The notes under the pieces: generated by a model | Seen by the model: only the letters and a program-made list of their open reading frames with translations | Databases searched by the model: none | What the model was told of the DNA's origin: nothing | Assembly (NCBI RefSeq): GCF_000002425.4 | Contig: NC_037271.1 | Span: forward strand, 62,001 to 126,000 | Length of the DNA stretch: 64,000 bases | Origin: Physcomitrium patens | Taxonomy: Eukaryota > Streptophyta > Bryopsida > Funariales > Funariaceae | Direction of reading: 5' to 3' | In this document: piece after piece, positions 22,626-32,866 of the stretch | How positions within the stretch are numbered: position 1 is the stretch's first letter | How the letters are laid out: each line of letters begins with the position of its first letter | Position numbers and translations under genes: made by a program

Positions 22626-25392
22626 CGCCATATCTTTTGGAAGTCAAGCAATATGTTCATCATACAACAATTCATAGTAAAAACCAGATTTTGGATTTTG
22701 AATCGATCACCCCGAAATATTATATGTTGAACGAATCAAGGCACTATTGAATCACAAAAGACAAAGTGTACACATCAAATTTTTGGACATGATTGCCCTT
22801 GTTTTGGCCCCAACATTTGCTTCCTACAATCTGCACAAGGAATAGAAGGAATACGTAAAAACTTTATGATGTTGTGTTGAGGTTTGGCTACTATGTGAAA
22901 ATAATGTGTTTATAAATTTATTGTATAATTTGTCAAATAACATGGTGAAAGCCATACTAGTATATTTTAATTGGTTATAGAATGTAGTTAGATTATTACT
23001 TCAAAAAGTGGTTGTTTAAAAAGACTACTATTAGAATTTTTATAACATTAATTTTTTTTGACAATGGTTTTTGAAGTTGATATTTTTAGTAAAAAACTTT
23101 ACTCATTTAGAGGCATCTTTATTAGACATTGATGACCTTTGAAGTTTTATTTTTGTTCTTTTATTTGGTGTTTAAAGGACTTATTGTGAAAAACTTATAA
23201 GAAAAAGAGTTTGAGAGGATTTTTGGTAGTAAAGGGAGTATTTAGGGCATAAATATGGATGAATGGAGATAGATGATATAAATCTCCATTCCTATTGGTC
23301 AAAAATCATGACCAATGGGCTTTGAGGAGGCTGCCCGAGGCCATATTAGGGATTAAGGTTAGTTTCTCAAAACCATTCGAGTTTTAAAGGTTAAGGTCAA
23401 AAGGTTTACGATTTTGGCTATGGTTTTGGTAAAAGTTTTGTGTCATTTGGAGATTTTATGAAGAAGTTATGGGTGTTCAAAGTTAAGGTGTTAGTTTTGG
23501 ATCTATTGTCACTCTTTGGAGCGTTGCGCATGCATACAGGTAGCAATTGAGGATAGGTGACCGCGACCAAAGAGAACACTTTTGCGGCTACACTTTTTAT
23601 TTACTGTTTACTGGATTCCAAGTTAAAATGAAGGAGTTATTGGATTATGAAGTCAGTGCATGCAATCCAAGGGTAGTAAGTAAACAAATTTACTAGTAGT
23701 TGTCTCTTGAGCTATATCTTGAGCAATTTGATAAGGTTTTGGCTAAAAATTTTAGAAAATGTGTAAAGTCCTGTCAATAAACTTTTTGCATAAGTTTTAT
23801 GAAATTTGGGTATTGGGTTCTTAAGGTATTAAGGAAATAGTGTTCAGGTGCTTATAAATTAGGATTTAGAATGTCTGCTAGGGTTTCAAAGATGCTAGAA
23901 GCTCGGAAGTGAATTTACAAGTAGTTTTTTTTGTGGTAGAAGTTAAGAATTTATTCTACCTATCCTATAAATTTGAAACAAATTTAATGGTTAGATCAAG
24001 AGTTATGAATTTCTAAAGTTTGGAAAAAGTAACCCCTTTCAGGAAGAAAAATGTTTTGAAGGATTTCAATATATTTTGAGTTTTTATACAAAGCAAAGAG
24101 GATTTTTTTTGGAAGCTAAGACATAACATACAAGTGAAATCTAAACTCTCTACAGCTAGATATCTGGTATATTTCCAAATAGTAAATCACACCATACGAC
24201 AACGATAAGGTCGTCGACAGAGATAGAGGAAGAATAATCGTCCCAACAATTGTAAGCAATGTACGACAGGAGTAATGCAACCAATGTTTATACACAATAT
24301 GTCTCTTGCCTGCTGCAATGCAAAGCACTCCACAACAAGTGACTTTCTTTTGCCGCCACTACTATAGAAAGCTATAGATTGATCGATTACCGTTAGTGAC
24401 CTTACTTAAAGTGTACCCAAGAAATCTACCATTATGTTCCAGAGATTGCTACTACACCAAAGAAAATATTATGATGCATGGAAGAGACACAAGGTAGTCT
24501 ACACCACATAGTCAACTACTTAGAGGGACACATACACGGTCAGATACTGTTGAAGGTACAAAATTTGAAATTGAAGGATGTAGGACCAAAAATTGATGAC
24601 AATGCAAGAAAAACCTCAATCTAAAGTAGCCCTTGCCTTGTTGGTGGGAAATTCCATCGCCAAATTGGGGTGGTGGATATTTATAGAGCCTATAATGAAT
24701 GAGCGGGAAACTCAAAACTATTATTAATGGAAAAAATAATGAGCGGGAACTACGAGTAATGAAAGAGTAAGTAATACTATTTATAATTTAGAAGTATAAA
24801 GAATAAAATTGTAGGATTTAGGGTTTAGGATTTAAGATTATTTTACCATTGCAACCACAATAGTTGAAAATGGATAGATAGGTTACCTCAAAAATTATAA
24901 AAAAAAAAAAAATCAAAACTTTGAGGACACCCTTGTAACTATGAAATCCTAAACCATAAATCCTAAAATGTATTATGGTGGATTATTTCACCATTGGATT
25001 GACAATATCCTAATCTCGAAGGGATAGCTAACCTATTAATTTGGAAACTCTAAGCCAATTAATCAATATAGAAATACTAAATTTTATTTTAAAATATATT
25101 TATCTCCAAAATAAGCCATTATTAGAAAAAACTAAATACATCATTAGATTTATAATATCAACAAATAAGGAAGAAAATTACTTCTAAATATAGAAATTCT
25201 TTTAAAATCATAAAATTCAACTGTAATTCAAAAAGTCCAATGTTCTATATCTTTCAAATGGTAATACTATAATAGAAGATTATTTCTTCATTGGAACCAC
25301 AATATTCAAAAATAAAAGGGTAGATTACTTAAAAATTATAAAAAAAATATGTCAAAATTTTAGGAATATCTTTGTTACCCTAAATCTTAAAC
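22626..25392. other. intergenic sequence with LTR-leader-like repeats
   Basis: No gene seen. 23220-24110 has a leader-like texture similar to parts of family X (repeated phrases ending in GAAGTTATG...). A minus-strand CTATAAATA box near 24680 may mark an old LTR promoter. 24830-24980 and 25260-25390 share a diverged block around ACCACAATA...TTGAAAAT...AGATTAC plus an oligo-A run. Confidence 0.4.
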
Positions 25393-26300
25393 TTGTCTCG
25401 AGAAATAAATATATTTGATTATGGGATTCTATTGACAAGCAATGGCATCCTATCATTCAAATTTAGCCATATTCAATATCTTGCTTTACAACATAGAGAA
25501 GGATGCGTACATGAGATGTGCAATGTGGAAGGATATGAATCATTGAGTATTAGACCAAAGATTGGTGAACATATGGTTAAATTCAAATTCTATCAAGAGT
25601 TATGCCATGAAATTATGTCTCTGATACAAAAACGAAATCTTGATGACATGCTTGCAACTATGCATCCAGTTCATCTTAGACACATACAAATGCAATAGTT
25701 ATTATCAACTTAGGAAGCATTACCAAACAACATACGTAATGATCATCTTCAGGGGGTTAAAATTGAGATGACTATTCATACAAAGAAAGTAGTTGGTGGA
25801 TATTGACTTTGTTGTAGTTTAGACATTCTAAACCTTTAAGGCATCAAAATTGCATTAGGAGGCCCTTTTGATACTAAAGATATTTCTAGTGATATTTTTT
25901 TGAAGGATTTCAAGTTAAAATTGGAAGCATTCTAACAAGAGATTCAAGGAGATGATCATTATGCACCATCTATTTGGGTTAGAAGTGCTTTGACTTTTGT
26001 TTGTCAAACAATGGGATGGAGTGGCAAATATATGGAAAGCCAATTATGAGAGGAAAGGAATTGAAGGAGCGCTAAAGCATGCTGAAAAGCTTTAGGAGAA
26101 GACGTATAGTTTCAATATGATAGTTGGGAGTAAGATAGAGAAGAAATCCGTGCTTTAATTATGGATTTTTTCAAAAATGTGGATATATATCTACTCATGC
26201 TTAAGAAAGTGAGGGGAGGCACATAGTGGAAGAAAGATGGTATATACGAAGACCGTGTTGGTGTAGCACGCTATTTCATCCAACAATTCGGGCGTCATTG
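25393..26300 (+). pseudogene. decayed protein-coding relic, family not recognised
   Basis: A single plus-strand frame gives coherent protein-like sequence for about 300 codons. It is open for the first 101 codons (start MSREINIFDYG, later HREGCVHEMCNVEGYESLSI). Readable segments after the first stop include IKIALGGPFDTKDI, APSIWVRSALTFVCQTMGW and EDRVGVARYFIQQFGRH. About fifteen stops interrupt the rest, mostly TAG, TAA or TGA where Gln, Trp or Arg would fit. I do not recognise the family. Confidence 0.5.
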
Positions 26301-26578
26301 ATGACAACATGTAGTTATTAGGATTTAGCTGTTATTAACATATATTAAATCACTGTATCTAATCAGCTCTACAAAATACTATTGAATTCCCAATTTGGAC
26401 AAAGTTTGAGTAAAGTTCTACATTGCAAAAGTTTGACAAATTTGAATGCTAAGTTATAAACTTCTAAATGAATCTTCAAAACTGTAAAAACTAAATCCAT
26501 AGAGTCACTTCAATTAACCTCTATTGCACGCTCTAGAGTACAATAAAAGCATTCTAGAATGCTATTGCGCTCTTTAAT

Positions 26579-26675
26579 CCGACACCGTTTGCAAAAGTTA
26601 TGAATGGATGAAGTTTTGCAATGAACTCATAACTGCAGAACTTCATCCACTCATAACTCATCCATACGGTGTCGG
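26579..26675. repeat. long inverted repeat (42-base arms, 13-base loop)
   Basis: Arms 26579-26620 and 26634-26675 are complementary over a perfect outer 10 bp (CCGACACCGT/ACGGTGTCGG) and an inner block of about 24 bp with two mismatches. An 8-base unpaired internal region separates them. A perfect 16-base palindrome AGCATTCTAGAATGCT lies just upstream at 26551-26566. The structure would fold as a stable hairpin RNA on either strand. Confidence 0.8.
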
Positions 26676-27780
26676 TTTGAGGACCACAAGATGAATCTGC
26701 GATGCTCAAATAATGCACTACATTGTGAAATAAGTATAGTTCACAAAAAACGTCAAAAAAGCTAACATCACCTGCCAACACACAGTCTCTAAAAAGTCAA
26801 TAACCCTAGTTCAAAATCTATGACATTGTATCGGAATCTGACCACACCAATGAATTCGCAATCATTGAAAATAGAAGGGTGGGTAACTTCAAAACTTAAA
26901 AATAAAAAGTCAAAAATCCAATAACACACTCATATAACTCTATCTCCAAACTTTTAAACCTAACATGAGGAGTAGGTCCCTTTAAGAATGCAATTCAACA
27001 ACTTTGAAAACCTAAAGGACGCCGTTGTATTCCCAAAACCCTAACCCTAACCCTAAATCCTAAACCAAAGACTTCTTGTAAAGAACTATCACTTATTCAA
27101 CTTCCAAACAAGCCACTTCAATTCTCTAATTTTATAATTTAAAGATGGTGAACTCATAACAAAGAAGTCCCAAAGTAAGAAATAGTTCCATGTACTAATC
27201 CTAAGGAACAACATCCTTGAGATCACAATCTTGAATTCAAACTTAAACCATTTTCTTGATATATTTTAAAAAATCAAAATTTTCTTCTCTTAAGTTTTTT
27301 GCATTGTTCTTATAATTAACTTGCATTGGCTTGGATTGAAATTTTTTATAGTCATGTAATAAGTGACATCAAATTGATGATATATGTGTGATTAAAAACT
27401 TCCATTCACCACAAACTTATTATATTTTCATTTACCATATTTATACCACGTTTTGAATATCAAGCCCAATCACCACACCATGTCATGAAAACACTCCAAA
27501 TGATAAGAAGATGAAAGTGCCTTTCTTAGGAAATGTTTGAATTGAGTACTTCTTGAACTTCAAAATTAGCATTTAATTTCTATTTGAAAAGATTGTCTTT
27601 TTATGTTGTATGTTTTTCATCCATGCATCAAATGATCAGTATATCTGGCATGCACCATGGTACAAGTGCCCACTTTCAGTCTATATGGTTAGTTTAATTT
27701 AGGCTCTCAAATTCACTCAGCAAGTATTTGAGAAAAACAAATATAAAAATTCAGCCAATTTCCAGAGATCCACTGGCTGT
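26676..27780. other. intergenic sequence upstream of the host gene
   Basis: No coding region seen. 27037-27060 contains three tandem CCCTAA hexamers followed by CCTAAACC, a short interstitial telomere-like string common in plant DNA. Confidence 0.5.
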
Positions 27781-28317
27781 GATCATGGGTTCCCGTGAGA
27801 TTAGTTCCGACGGTAGGGAGGAAGCACTCAATGCTGACTGGAGCAAGGGATGACGAGGCAGGCTGCCTGCTGAGAGTCGTGAACTGGTGATGGCGGCATT
27901 TGCACTGCTCGTTTTTTTTCGGGGTAGCTCTGTTGGGGGTGTGTAGAACTAGGATTTTATGAATTGCCTGTCTCTGCTGTGCTTGGCCATCTCTCTCTGC
28001 GTCCTCAGTCAGTCTCCTTCTACATCATCGCGGCCTTCTCTCTGCCCTCTCCCTCTCCCCTGCCTGCTTCCCACCCCTCCTCCTGCCCTCCTTTCGATGC
28101 CACATCCGTTGCCCCCATCTTTCCTCATTTCTCTGCTTCGATCACTCTTCTTCTCCTGTCCCCGTCCCTCCTTCATGTAGCCCTCCTCTCTGTCTCTGTT
28201 TCGCGTCCTTCTCTTCTCTTGCTCTTACCCACCCCCCTCTCATTGTTCCCTTTTCTTGGCATTTTTCTGCAGGAGTTAGCACGCCCTCATTTTCCACCTT
28301 CCCAGCGATTTCAAGTT
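27781..28317 (+). promoter_or_regulatory. promoter and 5' leader region of the Crinkler-like gene
   Basis: Composition changes abruptly to GC-richer sequence at about 27770. From 27970 a long C/T-rich tract (CTCTCTCTGCG, repeated CTCC and CCCTC words) runs to 28260, typical of plant 5' leaders. A TTTTTCTGCAG at 28264-28274 could be the acceptor of a leader intron. The frame leading into the first exon is open upstream, but its first ATG is at 28318. No certain TATA box is seen. Confidence 0.5.
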
Positions 28318-31126
28318 ATGGAGGCCATGGCTCCTGATGAGGTAAGTTCATGAAATGTTTGGAGTTCATTATTATGCACAAATTAGATTCAAATGTGGAT
28401 TTTAGATCGGGGTTCTGCTGTGGTTTAAGCTTAGGTTTACAGCAATGTTTTTGCTGAGATATTAAGCAGCATTTACTGTTGGGTCCCCCCTTCTTCAGAT
28501 GGACCAAGATTATCGCCAAAAGAGTGGGCAGGAGGAGCTAGAAGATAAGGTGCAAGACCAGATAAGGGCGAAGGGACAGGAGGTAAGAGACCTGAGAGAG
28601 GAGATAAGAGCGAAGGAAGAGGAGATAAGAGGGCTGAGAGAGGAGATAAGAGCGAAGGAAGAGGAGATAAGAGGGCTGAGAGAGGAGATAAGAGGGGTGG
28701 AAAAGGAGATTGTCATTGCTTCGGGAACAGAGGTGAGAAAGCTGCTTGAAGCGAAGCTGCAGTTCCTACGGCAAGAAATAAGCAGTATCCGGCATGAAAT
28801 AAGTAGCCGCGATCAACAGATAGTCAGCCTCCGGCAAGAAATTTGCAGTGTTCGGTCTGTGCAAGAAGCGCCGGCATCGGCAGGTATGTTAGCTTAGAGA
28901 GAATCTGGATCCATGATCTGTGAGATGAATCTTGTGTGCTCTGGTATGCTTACTTGTTGCTTAGGGTATGCTTACTTATACTTGTGATAACATGCTTTTC
29001 TGGCGAACTGATCAATTGATTTCCTTATCAAAATCGGTATAGGGTTTAGGGCTACTTGCCTTCGTAGATAGAATAAGCAGGCCTGTTAACGCAATGGTTT
29101 GTTATTTGGGAACGACGCGGCTCACTAGTTTGCGGAGCTGCCGCCAAGCTCTGCGGTAAGCATCACTAGTTTGTCTAACGGTCTTATCAGGTTGTATTCG
29201 AGTGAGTGAGAATGCACAATTTGGTTCGATGCCCAGAATGTGCGGACGTATGCATATTTGTTGCTTAACACTCTTGTCTGATGTCTGTAGGCATCTTCTT
29301 GTATGATTCGTGATGGCCATTCATGAGTTAAATTCACTCTATGATGTCTTCATGACCGGTGTAGGGTTTAGTTTAGGGTTTAGCGTTTAATCTGTGCTTT
29401 CGCCTGGCTCCGAGTTTTTTTTTTAATTTTTTTAATTTTTAATGAATTTTTATATGTCTCACTTGTGCTTTCAATCTGTGCGTTATTTTGTGGTTCTCGT
29501 TGTTGCCACTTTAGAGCAATTCTTGTGGTGCGATTGATAGATATTGTAGGCTTCTCTGGATTCTTGATAATTAGGGTTCGTTTAATCCACAGCTGGGAGT
29601 GAAATGTTAGCAGGTCTTTTTCTTGGCTGTATCCCAGGTGCGTCGTGCGCTTAGGATTTTGAAGGATTAATTTTCATTATTGGCTACGGCTACTGTTAAC
29701 CAGACAGTACGGTCGAATGTTGTTTTCTATGAAGCGTCTTCCTAAGAACTTCGTTGCTGTTTCCTTCTTTCAAGTTTTGGGAGGAAATGCTGTACAGAGT
29801 AATTTTTCTGTTTTGCTTTTTCAAGATTGTTTTGCACTTTGGGCTTTGAAACGTTTACTTGGTGATTTGGTCCCAATGTGCCGTTCCATGGGCGCTCTGT
29901 TCCATGGGCGAATTCTGCTGCAGTTTTGGCATGGACGACTGATGCTTACTTGTAGGGATGGTTCGTGGCTGTATTCGGGGGGTTTGAAATCGTGCCAAAT
30001 ATGTAGTCTCCTAACCGGAGTGATTATGACTTGGCACGAGACAACGTTGATGTGATTTGTGTAAAAAGTTTGGCATATTATTTTTGCAGTGCGAGAAGTG
30101 CCATGGCCTAAACCCTAAACCTGTTTTCTTGGTTGTTTGATTGAATTTTGTGACCATCGTGTGTGATCCCCTTCTGTGCTCTTCTGTGCAGGACTGTCTT
30201 TAGGTGTTCCTGAAAAGCTCTTGCAGGAGTTGACAGAATACCTGGCTGAGCAGAAGGCGAAATCCAAGTCGAAGAAATCAGTTCAGTTATCGTCTGTGAG
30301 CCAGTATATTTGGGGTACTCTTGAACGGCAGGTAGGCTTGAAAATGATGTTTAATGAGATTGATCCTAATCCCGAGCACTTGAGTGATCTGCCTGCATTC
30401 GGTTGGGACGATAGGCAGGAGAGGTCACAGGCTGATAGGTACATTCCTCACTTAAACAAGATAGCAAGTGGGCGGAAGTGGATGCTGATAGATGCTGCAA
30501 ATAACTATCCAACCCTTCTATCTGGTTTTCTTGGTGGTTGGAATTTTAAAGGCACCACAGATGTGGCTTTTGTACATCGGATAGTACTCAAGTCTGATCC
30601 ACGCCGTGGGTTGAAGTGTATCTTCGAGCTGAAGAAAGATCTTCGAGGTGGTCGTGACAAGGCTATTATTCAGACTACGATTAGGCTTGTGATGGCTAAT
30701 GTTTTTGCGCAGCAGTTCAGACCTTTTGCTGTTCTTACCGACCTTGATGATTTTTGGTCCTTATACTGGATGGATGCATCAACAATATATTGGTTTACTT
30801 TTGAGTCGAGGGCTAGTGCTGTTGGGTACATTAAGGAACTTCTGCAGGATTCCGACAACGACAAAATGGGAACTTCTGAGGCACTGGCAATTCATGCACG
30901 TCCACGTGGTGAAGATGAAGGTCTGCTATTTGTAAAGAAGCGAAGGATGTATGAGCCTCCAGAGATGGATAACTTGAAGGATTTGGTTGGTTTAATACCT
31001 GATGAAGAAATCCTGAGTGCTCGAGTTCAACTTAGCGTTCAGCAGCTTGAGAAGCTGCTGCACATACCCTTGTTCTCTGGTGTACCAGATGTGGATGTGC
31101 CTTGGCCACATAGCATGTACTGTTAG
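28318..31126 (+). CDS. coiled-coil protein with Crinkler-type PD-(D/E)XK nuclease-like domain
   Basis: Three exons join in frame: 28318-28341, 28499-28883 and 30192-31126 (447 residues). Donors are GAG|GTAAGT and CAG|GTATGT; acceptors are TTCTTCAG and TTCTGTGCAG. Phases agree (0, then 1, giving a Gly codon across the second junction). Residues 20-127 form a charged coiled coil containing an exact duplicated 14-residue unit. Residues about 180-350 carry GTTDVAF (Asp260), FELKK (Glu282, Lys284) and a following Gln297, then VLTDLDDFWSLYWMD (about 318-331). This order, nuclease core then a TDL...W...YW block, matches the restriction-endonuclease-like domain of Crinkler (CRN/CR) proteins as I know them. 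A KKRR cluster at 385-388 could direct nuclear import. The usual Crinkler header domain is absent and replaced by the coiled coil. The frame is free of stops amid decayed DNA, so the gene looks functional. DNA cleavage is inferred only. Confidence 0.82.
28601..28684 (+). repeat. exact 42-bp tandem duplication in exon 2
   Basis: Units 28601-28642 and 28643-28684 are identical, with a partial third from 28685 and a diverged one before 28601. Each encodes 14 residues (EIRAKEEEIRGLRE), exactly two heptads, so gain or loss of a unit keeps the coiled-coil register. Confidence 0.9.
28884..30191 (+). other. intron 2 of the Crinkler-like gene (1308 bp)
   Basis: Bounded by GTATGT and TTCTGTGCAG. T-rich in places, with a TTTAGGG-like string at 29361-29383. 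No nested gene or element is supported inside it. Confidence 0.75.
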
Positions 31127-31609
31127 GAGGAATTATTGGAACTGTTTGGAATCACCGGTCGCTTGTCAACAGATTTTGTTGCTTTTGTACATATATGCGA
31201 AGCTCTTGGTGTAATCTAGAATTTTTGCATCGGTTGCTGTCTTGCCAATGTAATGCCCATTCAGTGGAATATGATGTAGTTACCTTCATCCAAAGTGCAG
31301 ATATCCAGTCAATCACCTTCGGAACATTTTACTACACTAATACGAGTTCAAGTGAGGATTGCATTTTGTCGGAGGCCTCATTATGGCTGCCAAAAAATTT
31401 CCTTCCAGTGATCGCGAGATTCCCTTTACACGAATGGCAGAAAGTCCAGCTTTTCCACACGAGCTTAATTCATGTGACTCGTGCCTGCCATTTGACACCT
31501 CAATTGCCTTGCAAGTTGGCAATTCAGCCCATGCTTTTACATTGCCGAGATTGCACAAGTACGCTTGCCGTGACTTGCACAATTTTACAACCACATCTCT
31601 TGGCCTAGC
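31127..31609. other. 3' flank of the Crinkler-like gene
   Basis: Presumably the 3' UTR up to about 31330, with no clear AATAAA. Beyond that the sequence grades into the minus-strand retroelement fragment. No other gene is seen. Confidence 0.4.
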
Positions 31610-32437
31610 CCTAGCCTGCTAAAAAGCCTGCACTCATGTGTGCTCATTTGCCAAGACTGCTCCCAATCCTATGGCTCTTCAATCTGTGTGCAGTTGGAAA
31701 GGTTGCATGACATTTGGACGCCGCAACACAGACGCTGAACCGAGTTGCAACTTTAAAGTAGCAAATGCTTGCTGCTGCTCCCCTCCCCAAGTCCATGGTT
31801 AATCCTTCTCCGTGGGAATATTCAAAAGCTTGGCAATCAAGCTAAAGTTCTTGACAAACTGGCGATGGTAATTCGTCAAGCCAATAAAAGCTCAAAGTTG
31901 TGACATGTCGGTTGAGGCCGGAATCTTCTACAACACATCTACCTTCGCCTGTTCCATGCCAAGTCCCCCTAAAAACAATCATATGTCCCAAGTAAGGCAA
32001 CCGGTCATAGAAGAATTTGCACTTGCCATGGTGCAAGCGCAATCCCCACTGACGTAACTTCTCAAACACCGCCTGAAGATGCTTCACGTGCAGTTAAAGG
32101 CTACTATTAAAGATGGTAACATCATCAATATAGCACCGAGCAACAGTAGACCGGTCAACACCCGATCCATCACCCTCTGAAACTCGACAGGGGCATTCTT
32201 AAGACCAAATGTGGATCGGTTTGCCTTTGTTGCCCTCCAAATCATTAAGGCTAAAGGCAAAGCAACTACGACACAAATGTATGAATGCCAGTACCCTCCG
32301 TACCTCAAAACTGGTAAGATGTGGCCCCAAATCCAGTGGCCAATCATGAAACTCCGTGGTCTCCTTCTCCACCGTTGAAGAACCACCGTGTACTGACACG
32401 GATGGTGATTGCTATGTGAGCCCAAAAAACGGCTCAC
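31610..32437 (-). pseudogene. gypsy reverse transcriptase/RNase H fragment (lineage G)
   Basis: Minus-strand segments in two or three frames read TFGLKNAPVEFQRVMDRVL, then a damaged catalytic region, then KHLQAVFEKLRQWGLRLHHG and PYLGHMIV. The connection domain (NYHRQFVKNFSL), WTWGGEQQQAFATLK and an RNase H start (PFQLHTD) follow. This is a Ty3/gypsy polymerase clearly different from both the chromoviruses and element A. No LTRs, gag or integrase were found, so only a piece survives. Confidence 0.78.
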
Positions 32438-32443
32438 AATGTC
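32419..32443. repeat. short hairpin TGTGAGCC/GGCTCACA
   Basis: Perfect 8-base arms around an 8-base loop. Family X copy 2 starts with a similar hairpin at 32867 (TGTGAGCC ... CTCACA), so this may be the start of a truncated related LTR filling about 32419-32810. Confidence 0.5.
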
Positions 32444-32866
32444 ATTTTTTAAATAAAATCCATTAATTAGTATTAACTAGTGCTAAAATTGAACAATTAG
32501 TATAGGTAAAGCCAATAATTGTAGCTAAATAGGCCAAATAGGCCTCAACAAGGGTATTTCCCCTTTTAGAAGCAATTTAACGCCCAAAAATTGGATTAAG
32601 ATTTATTAAGTAAAAACTCGAGGCCAAAAAATTAGAATTAGCATCACCACCAAGGACCACAAAAATCTCCAACTTCTCATGTATTTTTAACACATTGAAA
32701 TGAGAGGTGTTTGAAGGAAACCTAAAAATTAGTTTTGTGATTAATACCAATTTTTATCCGCTCATGAGAGAAAAAAGATTAATTAGTTTATTACACCATG
32801 AGCATTGATGGGCCAATGTACAAGAACAACACCAGAAAAGTGAGTTAGAGCTCCAAGACATGTGTT

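Noticed and set aside
27037..27060. CCCTAA repeats (and TTTAGGG-like words at 29361-29383)
   Set aside because: Only three tandem hexamers and scattered words; interstitial strings of this kind are common in plant DNA and do not indicate a chromosome end.
27959..28353. Open frames in the C/T-rich stretch before exon 1, one beginning with a signal-peptide-like MNCLSLLCLAISLCVLSQ
   Set aside because: Composition-driven proline/serine/leucine frames in a pyrimidine-rich leader. One has no ATG until 28318; the other ends at 28180 with no support beyond an upstream ATG.
28510..28716. Minus-strand open frame over exon 2
   Set aside because: Mirror of the coiled-coil repeat; the repeated AGGAGATAAGAG words are stop-free on both strands.
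29717..30055. 112-codon open frame within intron 2
   Set aside because: Lies inside an intron defined by good splice sites; no recognisable protein features and no splice continuity with the exons.
31195..31622. Overlapping open frames of 85-137 codons on both strands downstream of the host gene
   Set aside because: GC-richer sequence gives chance frames; no splice sites connect them and no domain is visible.
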